Source: Thermoplasmatales archaeon (GTDB lineage Archaea > Thermoplasmatota > Thermoplasmata > Thermoplasmatales > GCA-001856825). Taken from it: DNA of 53,934 bases. The DNA lies in assembly GCA_026127935.1 (NCBI GenBank), contig JAJSLL010000014.1, positions 1 through 53,934 of the forward strand. Direction: 5' to 3'. A model generated the notes under the pieces. That model was given only the letters and a program-made list of their open reading frames with translations. It ran no database searches and had not been told where the DNA came from. Both the position numbers and the translations under genes were made by a program. Below, piece by piece: positions 23,428-32,869 of this stretch. How positions within the stretch are numbered: the stretch's first letter is position 1; every line of letters starts with the position of its first letter.

Positions 23428-24651
23428 TTGGAAAAGGGAGGTATGTTCCTCATAAAGGTCACTTACGGTGACCTGGGGTCTCTTTATTTCTCGTCGGTAA
23501 AAGATTTACAGATCGACGAGGTTTATGATTATATCAAGAAGAATGAGAGGATAGAAGAAGCACTCGTTTTATGGACTTGCAACAGGTTTGAGATATATTT
23601 CTACCCGGGAGACAGGGAAACAGTAGAATTTCTGGAAGATTACATCAATGAAAAGTCACTCAAGCACAGCGTCGCTCACGGACTGGATGCAATAAAACAT
23701 CTATTCCTGGTCTCAGCGGGAATGGATTCAATGGTCATAGGTGAAAACGAGATCCTTGGCCAGGTAAGGGACGCGTGGGAAGTATCCAAAAGGAAGGGAT
23801 TCTCAGGCGCAAATCTGAATGAGCTTCTCAAGAAGTCACTCGAAATTGGTAGGAAGGCAAGGAGAGAAAATGGTAACGGAAAGAGGGTTAGAAGCGTTGC
23901 TGGGGAGGCCCTCGACCAGATAAAGATCTTGCCAGGACAGAAGGTTCTCGTTATCGGAGCTGGCGACCTAGGTACTCAGGTGTCCAGTTTCCTATCCAGG
24001 AAGGGAATTCCATTCTCCATCAGTAACAGATCCACTGAAAGGGCGAAGGAGATCTCAAAGGCGTTCGGTGTCAGAATAGAAGACTTCGACAAGAAGAAAT
24101 GGAAGTCATATGACGTGGTTATTACAGCAACCAAGTCTGCGGAGATAATACTCGAAAGAAAGGATGTAATGAACTCGAAGATCAAGACGGTGCTTGATCT
24201 GGGTGTCCCGCCGAATGTATCGCAAGAGTTACCAGATACAGTAAAGCTGGTAAACATGGAACTCCTGTCCAAGACAATATCTGCCAACAACGATGGAACC
24301 GGGGATTATGCTACGCGGAGTCTCAAGATTGTGAACGACGAATTTGAGAAATTCTCACAGAAAATCATGAATGTTGACAGAGAAGAGTTTCTCAAGAGAA
24401 TATACGATTACTCGAACAAGGTCATAGAAGAGGAGATGAAGTATTTCGAGAAGAAGCCCTATAACAGGGAGAACAAAGCCCAGATAAAGAAGGGACTGGA
24501 GTCCACCAGGAATAAACTCTTGGGTTTTGTCGTCAATGGTATAAAGAATGCGAAAGACATCAGATCATCAGAGACAGTTACAAAAATGGAGATGATATTG
24601 AACGAGAACTTTTCCAGATATGAGACTAAGAAGACTAAGAAAGTCTCCTAA
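23428..24651 (+). CDS. hemA: Glutamyl-tRNA reductase
   Basis: A 407-residue HemA that reduces glutamyl-tRNA(Glu) to glutamate-1-semialdehyde with NADPH, the first committed step of haem synthesis. The catalytic cysteine is C51 in LWTCNRFEIY. The NADPH-binding region contains VLVIGAGDLGTQVSSFL (about 173-189), and the C-terminal helices form the dimerisation domain. I keep the TTG at 23428 because GGTGC lies about 6 nt upstream. An ATG 15 nt later (23443) is the alternative, but the GGGAGGT before it is almost adjacent. It overlaps hemB by 32 nt. Confidence 0.93.
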   Translation: MEKGGMFLIKVTYGDLGSLYFSSVKDLQIDEVYDYIKKNERIEEALVLWTCNRFEIYFYPGDRETVEFLEDYINEKSLKHSVAHGLDAIKHLFLVSAGMDSMVIGENEILGQVRDAWEVSKRKGFSGANLNELLKKSLEIGRKARRENGNGKRVRSVAGEALDQIKILPGQKVLVIGAGDLGTQVSSFLSRKGIPFSISNRSTERAKEISKAFGVRIEDFDKKKWKSYDVVITATKSAEIILERKDVMNSKIKTVLDLGVPPNVSQELPDTVKLVNMELLSKTISANNDGTGDYATRSLKIVNDEFEKFSQKIMNVDREEFLKRIYDYSNKVIEEEMKYFEKKPYNRENKAQIKKGLESTRNKLLGFVVNGIKNAKDIRSSETVTKMEMILNENFSRYETKKTKKVS

Positions 24652-25576
24652 TATCAGAGAGATATTTGCAGATTCAAAGATAAGAAAAGACAAACTCGTT
24701 ATGCCCATGTTCGTGGATGAAAATATCACCAAACGAGAGGAAATTAGGAACATGCCTGACATCTACAGATTTCCTCAAGAACAGCTTGTTGAGAAGGCAA
24801 AGGAGTACGAAGAGCTGGGAGTGAAATCAATTCTGTTGTTCGGTGTACCGAAACACAAAGACGCAATGGGTTCTGCCTCATACGACAATCACGGAATCGT
24901 CCAAAGAACGATAAGGGAGATCAAAGAGGAAACGGACCTTGCAATTTTTTCGGACCTGTGTCTATGTGAATACACAGATCATGGCCACTGTGGTCTGATC
25001 AAAGGTGCGAAGATTGACAACGATTCAACGCTAGATGTTTACGCGAAAATCGCCACGAGTTATGCAGAGGCCGGAGCTGACGGTGTTGCTCCATCCGGAA
25101 TGATGGACGGACAGGTCAGACGGATAAGGAAGGGGCTAGATGATGCAGGTTTTGAGGAAACACTCATTCTGGCATACAGCGCCAAGTTCGCGAGCGCGAT
25201 GTATTCTCCATTCAGGGACGCAGTACATTCCACTCCCTCATTCGGAGACAGGCGGACCTATCAGATGAATTATTTGAGTACGAGAGAGGCAATCCGTGAG
25301 GTCGAATTGGACGTAGAAGAAGGTGCAGATGTTGTCATGGTAAAACCCGCCCTGTTTTATCTTGATATAATAAAAGAAGTAAGGAACAGATTCCTTCTTC
25401 CAATCGCGGCTTATAACGTCAGTGCAGAGTATTCGATAATCAGATCAGCCGCCAAGAACGGAATAATCGATCTCGACTCAGTTATTGATGAATCTTTGAG
25501 TTCGATATTCAGAGCAGGAGCAGACATAGTGATAAGCTATTTTACAGAGTATTTGTTAAAAGCGGAAAAAAATTAG
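24620..25576 (+). CDS. hemB: Porphobilinogen synthase (5-aminolevulinate dehydratase)
   Basis: A 318-residue HemB that condenses two 5-aminolevulinates into porphobilinogen. The zinc-binding cysteines of the Zn-dependent type are C114, C116 and C124 in CLCEYTDHGHC. The Schiff-base lysines are K189 (AYSAKFASAMYSPFRDA) and K242 (MVKPALFYLD). The protein begins with RRLRKSPNIREIF, matching the family's usual RR-x-R-R-x-x-x-x-R start, which supports the ATG inside hemA. It is the last gene of the operon, and a new promoter follows before the next radical SAM gene. Confidence 0.95.
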   Translation: MRLRRLRKSPNIREIFADSKIRKDKLVMPMFVDENITKREEIRNMPDIYRFPQEQLVEKAKEYEELGVKSILLFGVPKHKDAMGSASYDNHGIVQRTIREIKEETDLAIFSDLCLCEYTDHGHCGLIKGAKIDNDSTLDVYAKIATSYAEAGADGVAPSGMMDGQVRRIRKGLDDAGFEETLILAYSAKFASAMYSPFRDAVHSTPSFGDRRTYQMNYLSTREAIREVELDVEEGADVVMVKPALFYLDIIKEVRNRFLLPIAAYNVSAEYSIIRSAAKNGIIDLDSVIDESLSSIFRAGADIVISYFTEYLLKAEKN

Positions 25577-25598
25577 TCGCTTTCAAAACTCAAATTTA

Positions 25599-25606
25599 TT
25601 TATATC
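25599..25606 (+). promoter_or_regulatory. TATA box for the second radical SAM gene
   Basis: TTTATATC, centred about 25 nt before the ATG at 25628, with no ribosome site between. This fits a leaderless mRNA and separates this cluster from the haem operon. Confidence 0.55.
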
Positions 25607-25627
25607 TTAAAATCATTTCAACGAACG

Positions 25628-26578
25628 ATGAGGACAGTCATCTGGAACATAGATTTTAAGTGTAATCTCCTCTGTAAGGGTTGTAACGCCTTCGAGGGTA
25701 ACGTTCTCTTTCCAAAGGACAAGATAGAAGAATTTGTTAATGAGATGAAGTACAACAAGGTGAAGATTGTTTCTGTAACAGGAGGCGAGCCTACCCTTCA
25801 TCCCGACCTACCGAGAATCCTGAAAACGCTAAAGGAACACAAGTTCAAGACTCATATAGCTACGAACGGAACGAACAAGTACGTTCTGAGCAAGATTTAC
25901 CCTTATCTTGACGCAGCAACAATCAGTCTCGATAGTCACATTCCGGATCTTCACAATGAATATAGGGGGAGGAAGATATTCGACGTAGTCGTTGAAAGCA
26001 TGAAGTACCTCAGGCCGCGAGTCAAGGTCCTGACCTCCAACATACTCGTTACAGACTTCAGTTACAACAAGATGGGGGAATATGCAACGTTTGTGAACAA
26101 CGAACTCGGTCTTCCCGTATCGATGTGCTTTCCAGACAACACCGCCTATTACTACGAGAAGGTGCCAGTGCAAAATAGCCAGATTAAGGAAGCATTCAAT
26201 TTTGCTTACGAGAACTACAAGGAGTACAAGTTTGGCAACACAAGGACCTACTACAAGGAGGCGGTGGATTGGCTGGATAAGAAAGATGTTCAGAAGTGCA
26301 GGGCTGGAGAAGAGGTGTTCTATGCGGACTATCACGGGGACGTCTACCCCTGCTTCTACAAGACCACAAAAAAGCTGAACACCAACAGAAAGTGGGACGA
26401 TTACACAAACACGTGCAATGACTGCTTCATTCAGTGCTTCAGGGAGCCATCAGAGAAGAATTTCCTTGAACAGGCGGCGCTTGTGAGTAAGATATATCTT
26501 TATAATCGTAGAAATATCGGTCACTCGACTCCCAATGCGAATAGCCCTATGCAGCGATACGTACCACCCGATAGCTGA
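25628..26578 (+). CDS. Radical SAM protein of unknown substrate
   Basis: A 316-residue radical SAM protein. The motif is C12-x3-C16-x2-C19 (CNLLCKGC), followed by VTGGEPTLHPDLP (about 56-68), which binds SAM. The C-terminal third has further cysteines (KCRAGEEVF, VYPCFYK, NTCNDCFIQC) that could hold an auxiliary cluster. Its end overlaps the next gene, a glycosyltransferase, by 44 nt, so translation is coupled. With a flippase-like protein next in line, this enzyme may modify a lipid or a lipid-linked sugar, but the substrate is not identifiable. A peptide maturase is the alternative. Confidence 0.82.
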   Translation: MRTVIWNIDFKCNLLCKGCNAFEGNVLFPKDKIEEFVNEMKYNKVKIVSVTGGEPTLHPDLPRILKTLKEHKFKTHIATNGTNKYVLSKIYPYLDAATISLDSHIPDLHNEYRGRKIFDVVVESMKYLRPRVKVLTSNILVTDFSYNKMGEYATFVNNELGLPVSMCFPDNTAYYYEKVPVQNSQIKEAFNFAYENYKEYKFGNTRTYYKEAVDWLDKKDVQKCRAGEEVFYADYHGDVYPCFYKTTKKLNTNRKWDDYTNTCNDCFIQCFREPSEKNFLEQAALVSKIYLYNRRNIGHSTPNANSPMQRYVPPDS

Positions 26579-27608
26579 TGGCGTAGCAAATCACTTAGCC
26601 GACTACAAGGCAGAGTTGGAGAAACGAGGGCACTCTGTTAGGGTATACACAGTATTTTCCGACAACGACGGGGTCTTCGGTCTGCCCGCTTACCGCTTCC
26701 CACTGTACAAGGAATACAAAGTTGCAATTCCTGTGTACGAGATGTACAGGGATCTGGGAAGGTTCAATCCAGATGTGATACACATCCACACGCCATTCAC
26801 ACTTGGTACTATGGGATACCGTTACGCAAGAAAGAGGAACATACCGACGATTGGGACATACCACACTGATTTCGTCAATATGGATAATACGATAAATTTT
26901 CCATTCATCAAGAGCATTCTCAACATTGGGTTCCAGTACAATATGCACCTCTACGCAAGGCTGGATCTCATTGTCTCTCCCTCAAAGCTAGTGGCAGATT
27001 ATCTTGGCACTTTTGGCAATACGTCCAAAATCGTGCCAGTAGGGATAGATCTCAGTCGATTTGTTTACAGCAGCAAGAAGGAAGACTATTACTTCTTTGT
27101 TGGAAGACTGACACAGGACAAGGGTGTGTTGGAGATACTTGAAGCAGCCTCAAAGCTTCCGGAACGGAAGTTCAAGATTGCAGGGACCGGTCCCCTCAAA
27201 GCAAGTGTGATAGATTTTGCAGAGCATCACGATAACATCGAGTACCTAGGATACGTTTCGGAGGCAGAGAAGATAGGTCTCCTGACGAATGCAAAACTGC
27301 TGGTGGCCCCCTCGAGGGCCGAGACATTCGGGGTGGTGTCTATTGAGGCTATGGCCTCTGGAACACCAGTAATAGGTTCTCACGAGACAAGGGAAATTGG
27401 TATCCTGAGAGAGAATTACAACGGCTGGTTTGTGGACTACGGAGACTCTGATGCACTGGTCAACAAGATCCGTGAACTGGATGGAAGGGACCTTGGAAGT
27501 TATTCTGAGAACGCCCGCAAATCCAGCCTTGAGTATTCAATTCAATCGACTGCAGAGCAGCTGGAGAAAATATATGGTGAACTAATTGAACTTAAAGGCA
27601 GGAAGTAA
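26535..27608 (+). CDS. GT4-family glycosyltransferase
   Basis: A 357-residue GT-B fold enzyme. The N-terminal half has SDTYHPIADGVANHL (about 7-21) and the acceptor-side HIHTPFTLG. The C-terminal half has FVGRLTQDKGVLEI and the nucleotide-sugar-binding E-x7-E motif around APSRAETFGVVSIEAMASGTP. It resembles diacylglycerol and phosphatidylinositol glycosyltransferases of the GT4 group, which transfer a sugar from a nucleotide donor to a membrane lipid. The next gene's TTG lies 22 nt before its stop, so it is coupled to the membrane protein. Confidence 0.88.
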   Translation: MRIALCSDTYHPIADGVANHLADYKAELEKRGHSVRVYTVFSDNDGVFGLPAYRFPLYKEYKVAIPVYEMYRDLGRFNPDVIHIHTPFTLGTMGYRYARKRNIPTIGTYHTDFVNMDNTINFPFIKSILNIGFQYNMHLYARLDLIVSPSKLVADYLGTFGNTSKIVPVGIDLSRFVYSSKKEDYYFFVGRLTQDKGVLEILEAASKLPERKFKIAGTGPLKASVIDFAEHHDNIEYLGYVSEAEKIGLLTNAKLLVAPSRAETFGVVSIEAMASGTPVIGSHETREIGILRENYNGWFVDYGDSDALVNKIRELDGRDLGSYSENARKSSLEYSIQSTAEQLEKIYGELIELKGRK

Positions 27609-28587
27609 GTATATCGGCATAGCCATCTCAGCTGTCACCCTCCTGATTTTCGCTCTGATCTATGGGTTTGGAAACCTGGTTCGGGTCATATCTGATCTTC
27701 CTTCCACGTTCTATTTGTTCTTTCTTGCAGCTATCTCACTTCACATACTCTCCTTCGTTTTCTGGTCCCTCCGAATAAAGTTACTGTCCTGGTCGAATGG
27801 CTACAAGATATCTTTTTCAAAAGCCTTCATCGCAGTAATTTCCTCACTATTTGCTGCCTCCATAACGCCAGGATATGTAGGAGGAGAGCCGGTAAGGATC
27901 AAGAAATTGACTGATTATGGCGAACCAGTCGGAACTGCAACAGCAATCGCACTAGGAGAGAGAGGATTTGACTCCATATTATTCATGAGTATCTTCGCCT
28001 TCGTCATCATAATGGGTCTAGAGGTGCTTTCAGGCGATTTGAAGTTGATTGCTATCATTGGCGTCATAATGCTAGCTCTCTTTCTCTTTTTCCTTCTTGC
28101 ATCGATGGGTGCAAACACCCTGTTGATTCGGATAAAAGGATGGCTGGAGAGAACAGTCAGGCGTTTTGATAGAAAGGGCAAAGGTTATGAGGAACGCCTC
28201 CCCAAGCTTTTCGAGCACGTGGAGACGTATGCCTCGTCCACAAAGGAGATATTTCTGAAACATCCCGGAGCACTTGTCTTGGGGTTGGCGGCCACTTCTT
28301 TGCTGTGGCTCTCAGATTTCATGGTGCCAGCGGTACTCATACTCGGTTTTGGTTATTCCCCGAATCTGATAGATGTGATTTTCATTCAGGTGTTGCTCGT
28401 TCTGATTTCCCTTCTTCCCGTGACGCCGGGGTCTGCAGGAATAATGGAAGTCTTAATGATTGCTACTTTCTCTCCCTTCTTTCCCAATGGTGGAATAGTA
28501 GCATTCGTTCTTATCTGGAGATTTATAACGTTCTATCTTAACTTGATCATAGGCTCTCTATCTTTGCACCATGTTGTGGCAAAATAA
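27586..28587 (+). CDS. Lysylphosphatidylglycerol-synthase/UPF0104-type membrane protein (flippase-like)
   Basis: A 333-residue membrane protein with about eight helices. It begins at a TTG with GGTGA five nucleotides upstream, inside the glycosyltransferase gene. The segment TPGYVGGEPVRIKKLTDYG (about 92-110) and the late LLPVTPGSAGIMEVLM (about 272-287) are characteristic of the UPF0104 / lysylphosphatidylglycerol synthetase TM family, which includes archaeal AglD-neighbouring and MprF-flippase domains. Members are thought to move or modify lipid-linked molecules. With the GT4 enzyme next door, export of a glycolipid is the natural reading. Confidence 0.82.
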   Translation: MNLKAGSKYIGIAISAVTLLIFALIYGFGNLVRVISDLPSTFYLFFLAAISLHILSFVFWSLRIKLLSWSNGYKISFSKAFIAVISSLFAASITPGYVGGEPVRIKKLTDYGEPVGTATAIALGERGFDSILFMSIFAFVIIMGLEVLSGDLKLIAIIGVIMLALFLFFLLASMGANTLLIRIKGWLERTVRRFDRKGKGYEERLPKLFEHVETYASSTKEIFLKHPGALVLGLAATSLLWLSDFMVPAVLILGFGYSPNLIDVIFIQVLLVLISLLPVTPGSAGIMEVLMIATFSPFFPNGGIVAFVLIWRFITFYLNLIIGSLSLHHVVAK

Positions 28588-28618
28588 ATAATAAAGTCCA
28601 CATTTACCTACGATTCGG

Positions 28619-30295
28619 GTGAATGAAAGTCAGAGACTGAGGAGATTCGCCTTTCGCGCTCCTAAATTCTACCTAGTATTGCCTCTCATAGTCGTTCTGA
28701 TCCCTCTCTTCTACTTCACCTCTCTCAACCTGAGATTTACCTTTATCTACACACTCTCAATTGCGAGTCTCATAGTCTGGGACTTGCTGTCTCCAAGAAT
28801 ATTTAAATTCAAATTCCCCCCTCCGAGAGTCCTCTTTCTGAACGTTGTCAGTCTCTACTTCGCGACAATCTTTTATCTTATAGTCATCGCCTTTCATTTC
28901 CTTAAGCCGCCGCTTGCGTTGCTTGTCTCGATTACATCCATCCCATTCCTACGCACATTGGTCTACATAACATTCACCAACAGGAATGTAGTTTTGATTC
29001 ACACGATCGCGATATCATTTTCTCTTTTCTTCTCCTTCTACATCGGCCTACTCGACCCGAAGTACACGATCTTCATTATACCGCTGGTTCTATCGTCGAT
29101 AGTATATGCACTTGCATCCCACCTCTTCGTCAAGCTGTCAGTTTCCAGGTTCGTCAAGGAATTCTCCACGGATCCGATAAAGATACTTAGAGAGTTTGTC
29201 AATACCGTCACCACGGAGATATCTTATAATGTCATTCTCAAGAAGTTCTTTGAGGACATGTATACAACGCTAGCACCACGTGAGATCTCACTTCTCAGGA
29301 TGAAATCTGAGAGTCAGAATCTGACAATGGTCTTTCCATACGTACACCCTGGACCACTTGGTGATCTAGGGAGCTCCAACATCTCGGCAAAACTCCAGAA
29401 AAATCACGAGGACCAGAAGCTTATGGTGTTCCACACAACCACCACCCATGATGATAATTGTGCGGGGGACTCTGAAATAGATAAAATCTCAAAGGTGATA
29501 GACGAAAGTGGAAAAGAGTCCACTTACTGTTACGAACCGTACTTTGGAAAGTATCTTACTTTCTTACCTCTCGGAGACGGAGGTATCTTCTTCATCTCCC
29601 CTGACGACCCAAGGTTTGATGATGTAAAGATTACAGAAGGAAGAAAAATTGTCCGAAAAGCAAAATTGCTAGGACTCAAGTGGGCCGTCACCATAGACCA
29701 GCACAACAACAATATGGACGAACCGAAAGAACTTGAAGACATCTCGTACCTTCTTAAAGAAGTTGAACAGGCTGTCAAGAGCAGGAAGAGCAAGAAAACT
29801 ATATCGGTGGCCTACAGCAGATCCGTCCCGGAGTACAAAGATATCGGGCCTGGTGGAATCGCTTTTGTTTCCATTTCTATCGGTTCGAAGAAAATTGCAA
29901 TCATTCTGTTCGATGGAAATAACATGGAATATGAGTTCAGGCAAAAAGTGGAGAGTTCACTGGATGGATATGACAAGATACTGGTTTGCACAACTGACAA
30001 TCACATTGTCAACACAAATGGCCTTAACGTGAACCCAGTTGGAAGATTCTCAGACCACGACGAAATAGTGAAAATCGTGAAGAAGCTTGAGGAGGATACA
30101 CTGAATCAGAAGGAGGTAAGAATGGAATACGTGAAAAGAGACATCTGGCTAAAAGTTGCTGGAGAGAATCAATGGGCCAAGATAAATTCCATAATCAAAA
30201 GCTCGGTGAACAAGGCAAAGGTGCTCAGCGTTGCCTCCATAGTTGTTTCCATTGCGCTTTCGCTTATCATTTTCAAGATAATACCGCTTCCTTGA
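28619..30295 (+). CDS. DUF2070 family archaeal membrane protein
   Basis: A 558-residue protein starting at GTG. Several membrane helices occupy the first 180 residues and one ends the protein (VLSVASIVVSIALSLIIFKII). The large soluble part between carries the motif HPGPLGDLGSSNISAKL (about 239-255), then HTTTTHDDNCAGDSE (about 272-286), and VTIDQHNN (about 360-367). These conserved histidine- and aspartate-rich segments are characteristic of DUF2070, an archaeal family of unknown function, and look like a metal-dependent active site. It follows the flippase-like gene by 31 nt, so it is probably part of the same lipid or glycan cluster. Confidence 0.8.
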   Translation: MNESQRLRRFAFRAPKFYLVLPLIVVLIPLFYFTSLNLRFTFIYTLSIASLIVWDLLSPRIFKFKFPPPRVLFLNVVSLYFATIFYLIVIAFHFLKPPLALLVSITSIPFLRTLVYITFTNRNVVLIHTIAISFSLFFSFYIGLLDPKYTIFIIPLVLSSIVYALASHLFVKLSVSRFVKEFSTDPIKILREFVNTVTTEISYNVILKKFFEDMYTTLAPREISLLRMKSESQNLTMVFPYVHPGPLGDLGSSNISAKLQKNHEDQKLMVFHTTTTHDDNCAGDSEIDKISKVIDESGKESTYCYEPYFGKYLTFLPLGDGGIFFISPDDPRFDDVKITEGRKIVRKAKLLGLKWAVTIDQHNNNMDEPKELEDISYLLKEVEQAVKSRKSKKTISVAYSRSVPEYKDIGPGGIAFVSISIGSKKIAIILFDGNNMEYEFRQKVESSLDGYDKILVCTTDNHIVNTNGLNVNPVGRFSDHDEIVKIVKKLEEDTLNQKEVRMEYVKRDIWLKVAGENQWAKINSIIKSSVNKAKVLSVASIVVSIALSLIIFKIIPLP

Positions 30296-30357
30296 AAGCC
30301 TGTTTTTGGAGACAGCCTCTTACGGATCGAAATTTCTGCCTAACAGACAAACCATTT

Positions 30358-30365
30358 TTTATAAG
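30358..30365 (+). promoter_or_regulatory. TATA box of topA
   Basis: TTTATAAG after a T-run, centred about 23 nt before the GTG start at 30385. No ribosome site intervenes, so a leaderless message is likely. The T-run may also end transcription of the preceding gene. Confidence 0.5.
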
Positions 30366-30384
30366 TCATTAATATTGAGGCTCA

Positions 30385-32628
30385 GTGGGAAGCTTAATTA
30401 TTGCTGAGAAGTCAAACGTCGCTTTAAGGATAGCAACGGCCTTGAGCGATGGGGGGATTAGCAGGGTGAAAGTAGGCTCATCTACCATACTGAAGTTCAA
30501 GAGAGGCGAGAGCGAGTATTCAGTTCTCTCGCTAAGGGGTCACATAATAGAACTGGACTATCCGAAAGAATACAGTAGCTGGAAGTTGGACAATCTTAAA
30601 CAGCTGGTCAACGTGAAACCTATCGAGAATGTCAAAATCAAGGGTCTTGATGGTGTGCTGAGAAAGCTAGATCAGGAAAATGCTGAAGTGATAGTTGCGA
30701 CCGATTACGACCGAGAAGGAGAACTGATTGGAGCTGAAACGCTTAGACTAATGGAAAGGAACACTGGAATCAGGAGAGCGAGATTTAGTGCCCTCACAAA
30801 ATACGATCTGGTTCAATCTTTTGAAAACCTAGCGGAGGTGGACTACAACCTTGCTGAATCAGCTGAAGCGAGACAGTACATTGATCTGATGTGGGGAGCT
30901 GCACTCACTAGATTTTTCAGTATTGCAACTAACAGACTTGGAGCGGAATTCATATCGGTCGGAAGGGTGCAGAGTCCCACACTTACGATCCTAGTTGAGA
31001 GGGAAATGGAAATCAGAACATTTGTTCCGGAGAAATACTATGAACTGAGCATACTGGTCAATGGCGTCAAATTTAGCTATGAAGGAAATCCGATCAAGAA
31101 CAAAGAAGAAGCAGAAAAGTTGCTAGAAATTGTCAAGAAAAACAAAAGCGTTTTGGTGAAGGAAAGGAATGACAAAGATAGGAAAATATACAGACCAGTT
31201 CCTTTTTCGACAACAGAATTTCTGAGAGATGCAAACAGGATTGGAATACCGGTTGAACGAGCGATGGCTATCGCCGAGACACTTTATCAGCACGGCAAGA
31301 TATCTTATCCCAGGACTGACAACACTGTCTATCCGCGAACCCTTAGCATCAAGTCTATTCTCTCCAATCTTTCTGACTCTTACTTGAAGAAGGAAGTGGA
31401 CCATTTGATGACTCACAGCAAACTCTATCCATCGAGGGGTAGAGTGGAGACGACTGATCACCCGCCTATATATCCCACGTCTTCACTCAAGAAGAGCGAG
31501 CTGAAGGGAGATTACTTCAAGATTTACGATCTGGTTGCAAGAAGATTCATGGCTACGGTGGCCGAGAATGCGGATGTCCTAGACACTGAATATGTAGTTG
31601 AGACAGAGGGATTGAAGTTCTTTTATACGGCTTCTAAAGCAATAAATAGAGGGTGGATGGAGTATTACCCGATAGTTTACTATCAGGAGAAGAAAAATCC
31701 CGAATTAACCGTTGATGAAGAGGTCAGTTTTGTAGATCCGAATGTTGACGAAAAGAACACAAATCCTCCGCCAAGATATTCCCAGGGTTCGCTACTCGAA
31801 AAGATGGAAAAGGAGCTCCTGGGGACTAAGAGTACGAGGCACGAGATCATTCAGAAACTCTATGATAGGGGTTTCATAGACGGAAATCCAATCAGAGTGA
31901 GACCTTTGGGGATGGCAATGGGAGAATCTCTGATCATGAATTCTGAATCTGTCGCAAGACCAGAAATGACGGCAAAACTTGAACAAGAAATGGATCAAAT
32001 TGCTTCAGGCGCAAAGAAAAAAGACGAAGTCGTAGACGACAGCAGAAAAATATTGACAGGACTCTTGGACGAACTCGTCAACAAATCCGACAAAATAAAT
32101 GAGAAATTCTACGAAACTCTGAGACTTGAGAAGGTCGTGGGAAAATGTCCAAAGTGCGGCTCAGACCTCATAATGGATTATGGGGACAATGCTAGATATA
32201 TTAGGTGTACTGGACCCTCTAACGATTTCTTCCAATTCCTTCCAAGGACTGGAAAGGTAGAAGTTACCGACGAAAAATGTCCCGTATGTGGACTGTTCCT
32301 AATCAAGGTGATAAGGAAAGGAGAGCGACCAGAAACCAGATGTGTGGACAACAAGTGTGATTACAACACCAGCAGGGAGAACTTCGGAAAGTGCCCGTCA
32401 GATGGAGGAAATCTTGTACTGAGAAGAACCAGGATGAACACCAGATTCATCGGATGCTCGAATTATCCAAACTGCAAGGTGACACTTTCTATCCCTCAGA
32501 AGGTCGATCTGATTCCAACGGACAAGAAGTGTCCAGTGGACGGTTTCCCAATCGCAATTTTCAAGTTTACTCGAAATGAAATTGAACAGTGTCTGAATTC
32601 AAGATGCCCTTCCAGAGCCGGTAAATGA
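30385..32628 (+). CDS. topA: DNA topoisomerase I (type IA)
   Basis: A 747-residue type IA topoisomerase that relaxes negative supercoils by cutting one strand. The Toprim domain starts at SLIIAEKSNVALRIA, and the acidic cluster is VATDYDREGE (D107, D109, E111). The catalytic tyrosine is Y308 in ISYPRTD. The C-terminus has about four zinc-finger-like units: CPKCG, CPVCG, CPSDG and CPVDG, each followed by a distal C or C-x3-C. The last two lack the second cysteine of the first pair and may be weak or non-binding. Its length matches archaeal TopA. It starts at GTG behind its own promoter. Confidence 0.95.
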   Translation: MGSLIIAEKSNVALRIATALSDGGISRVKVGSSTILKFKRGESEYSVLSLRGHIIELDYPKEYSSWKLDNLKQLVNVKPIENVKIKGLDGVLRKLDQENAEVIVATDYDREGELIGAETLRLMERNTGIRRARFSALTKYDLVQSFENLAEVDYNLAESAEARQYIDLMWGAALTRFFSIATNRLGAEFISVGRVQSPTLTILVEREMEIRTFVPEKYYELSILVNGVKFSYEGNPIKNKEEAEKLLEIVKKNKSVLVKERNDKDRKIYRPVPFSTTEFLRDANRIGIPVERAMAIAETLYQHGKISYPRTDNTVYPRTLSIKSILSNLSDSYLKKEVDHLMTHSKLYPSRGRVETTDHPPIYPTSSLKKSELKGDYFKIYDLVARRFMATVAENADVLDTEYVVETEGLKFFYTASKAINRGWMEYYPIVYYQEKKNPELTVDEEVSFVDPNVDEKNTNPPPRYSQGSLLEKMEKELLGTKSTRHEIIQKLYDRGFIDGNPIRVRPLGMAMGESLIMNSESVARPEMTAKLEQEMDQIASGAKKKDEVVDDSRKILTGLLDELVNKSDKINEKFYETLRLEKVVGKCPKCGSDLIMDYGDNARYIRCTGPSNDFFQFLPRTGKVEVTDEKCPVCGLFLIKVIRKGERPETRCVDNKCDYNTSRENFGKCPSDGGNLVLRRTRMNTRFIGCSNYPNCKVTLSIPQKVDLIPTDKKCPVDGFPIAIFKFTRNEIEQCLNSRCPSRAGK

Positions 32629-32811
32629 AGGATAAATCAATCCTCAACTTCATTCGACGTATAACAAATTTGTAATTATCCCAAATATCAATTATTTGTC
32701 TGCCAGATAGAAAAAGAATTAAATTAGAATGGTGAATTTCGTTTTAAAAAGGGTAGACGTATCCTGTAGGAAAACTCAATTTAGTCTTCATTTTGGTAAC
32801 AGAAAAATATA

Positions 32812-32819
32812 TATATAAA
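32812..32819 (+). promoter_or_regulatory. TATA box of the smc-scpA operon
   Basis: TATATAAA in an AT-rich run, placing transcription start near 32840 and leaving a leader of about 30 nt with a GGTGATT ribosome site. This is one of the few genes here with a clear leader. The preceding 180 nt (from 32629) show no gene. Confidence 0.65.
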
Positions 32820-32859
32820 GTATGACATATTGATGCCATATAACAGACAACTGTCATAC
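32820..32859. promoter_or_regulatory. Inverted repeat around the smc transcription start
   Basis: GTATGACA (32820-32827) and TGTCATAC (32852-32859) are perfect inverted copies whose starts are 32 bp apart, about three helical turns. One arm directly follows the TATA box and the other abuts the ribosome site. The first arm is probably upstream of the transcript, so this looks more like a protein-binding operator than an RNA hairpin. Confidence 0.4.
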
Positions 32860-32869
32860 GGTGATTAAA

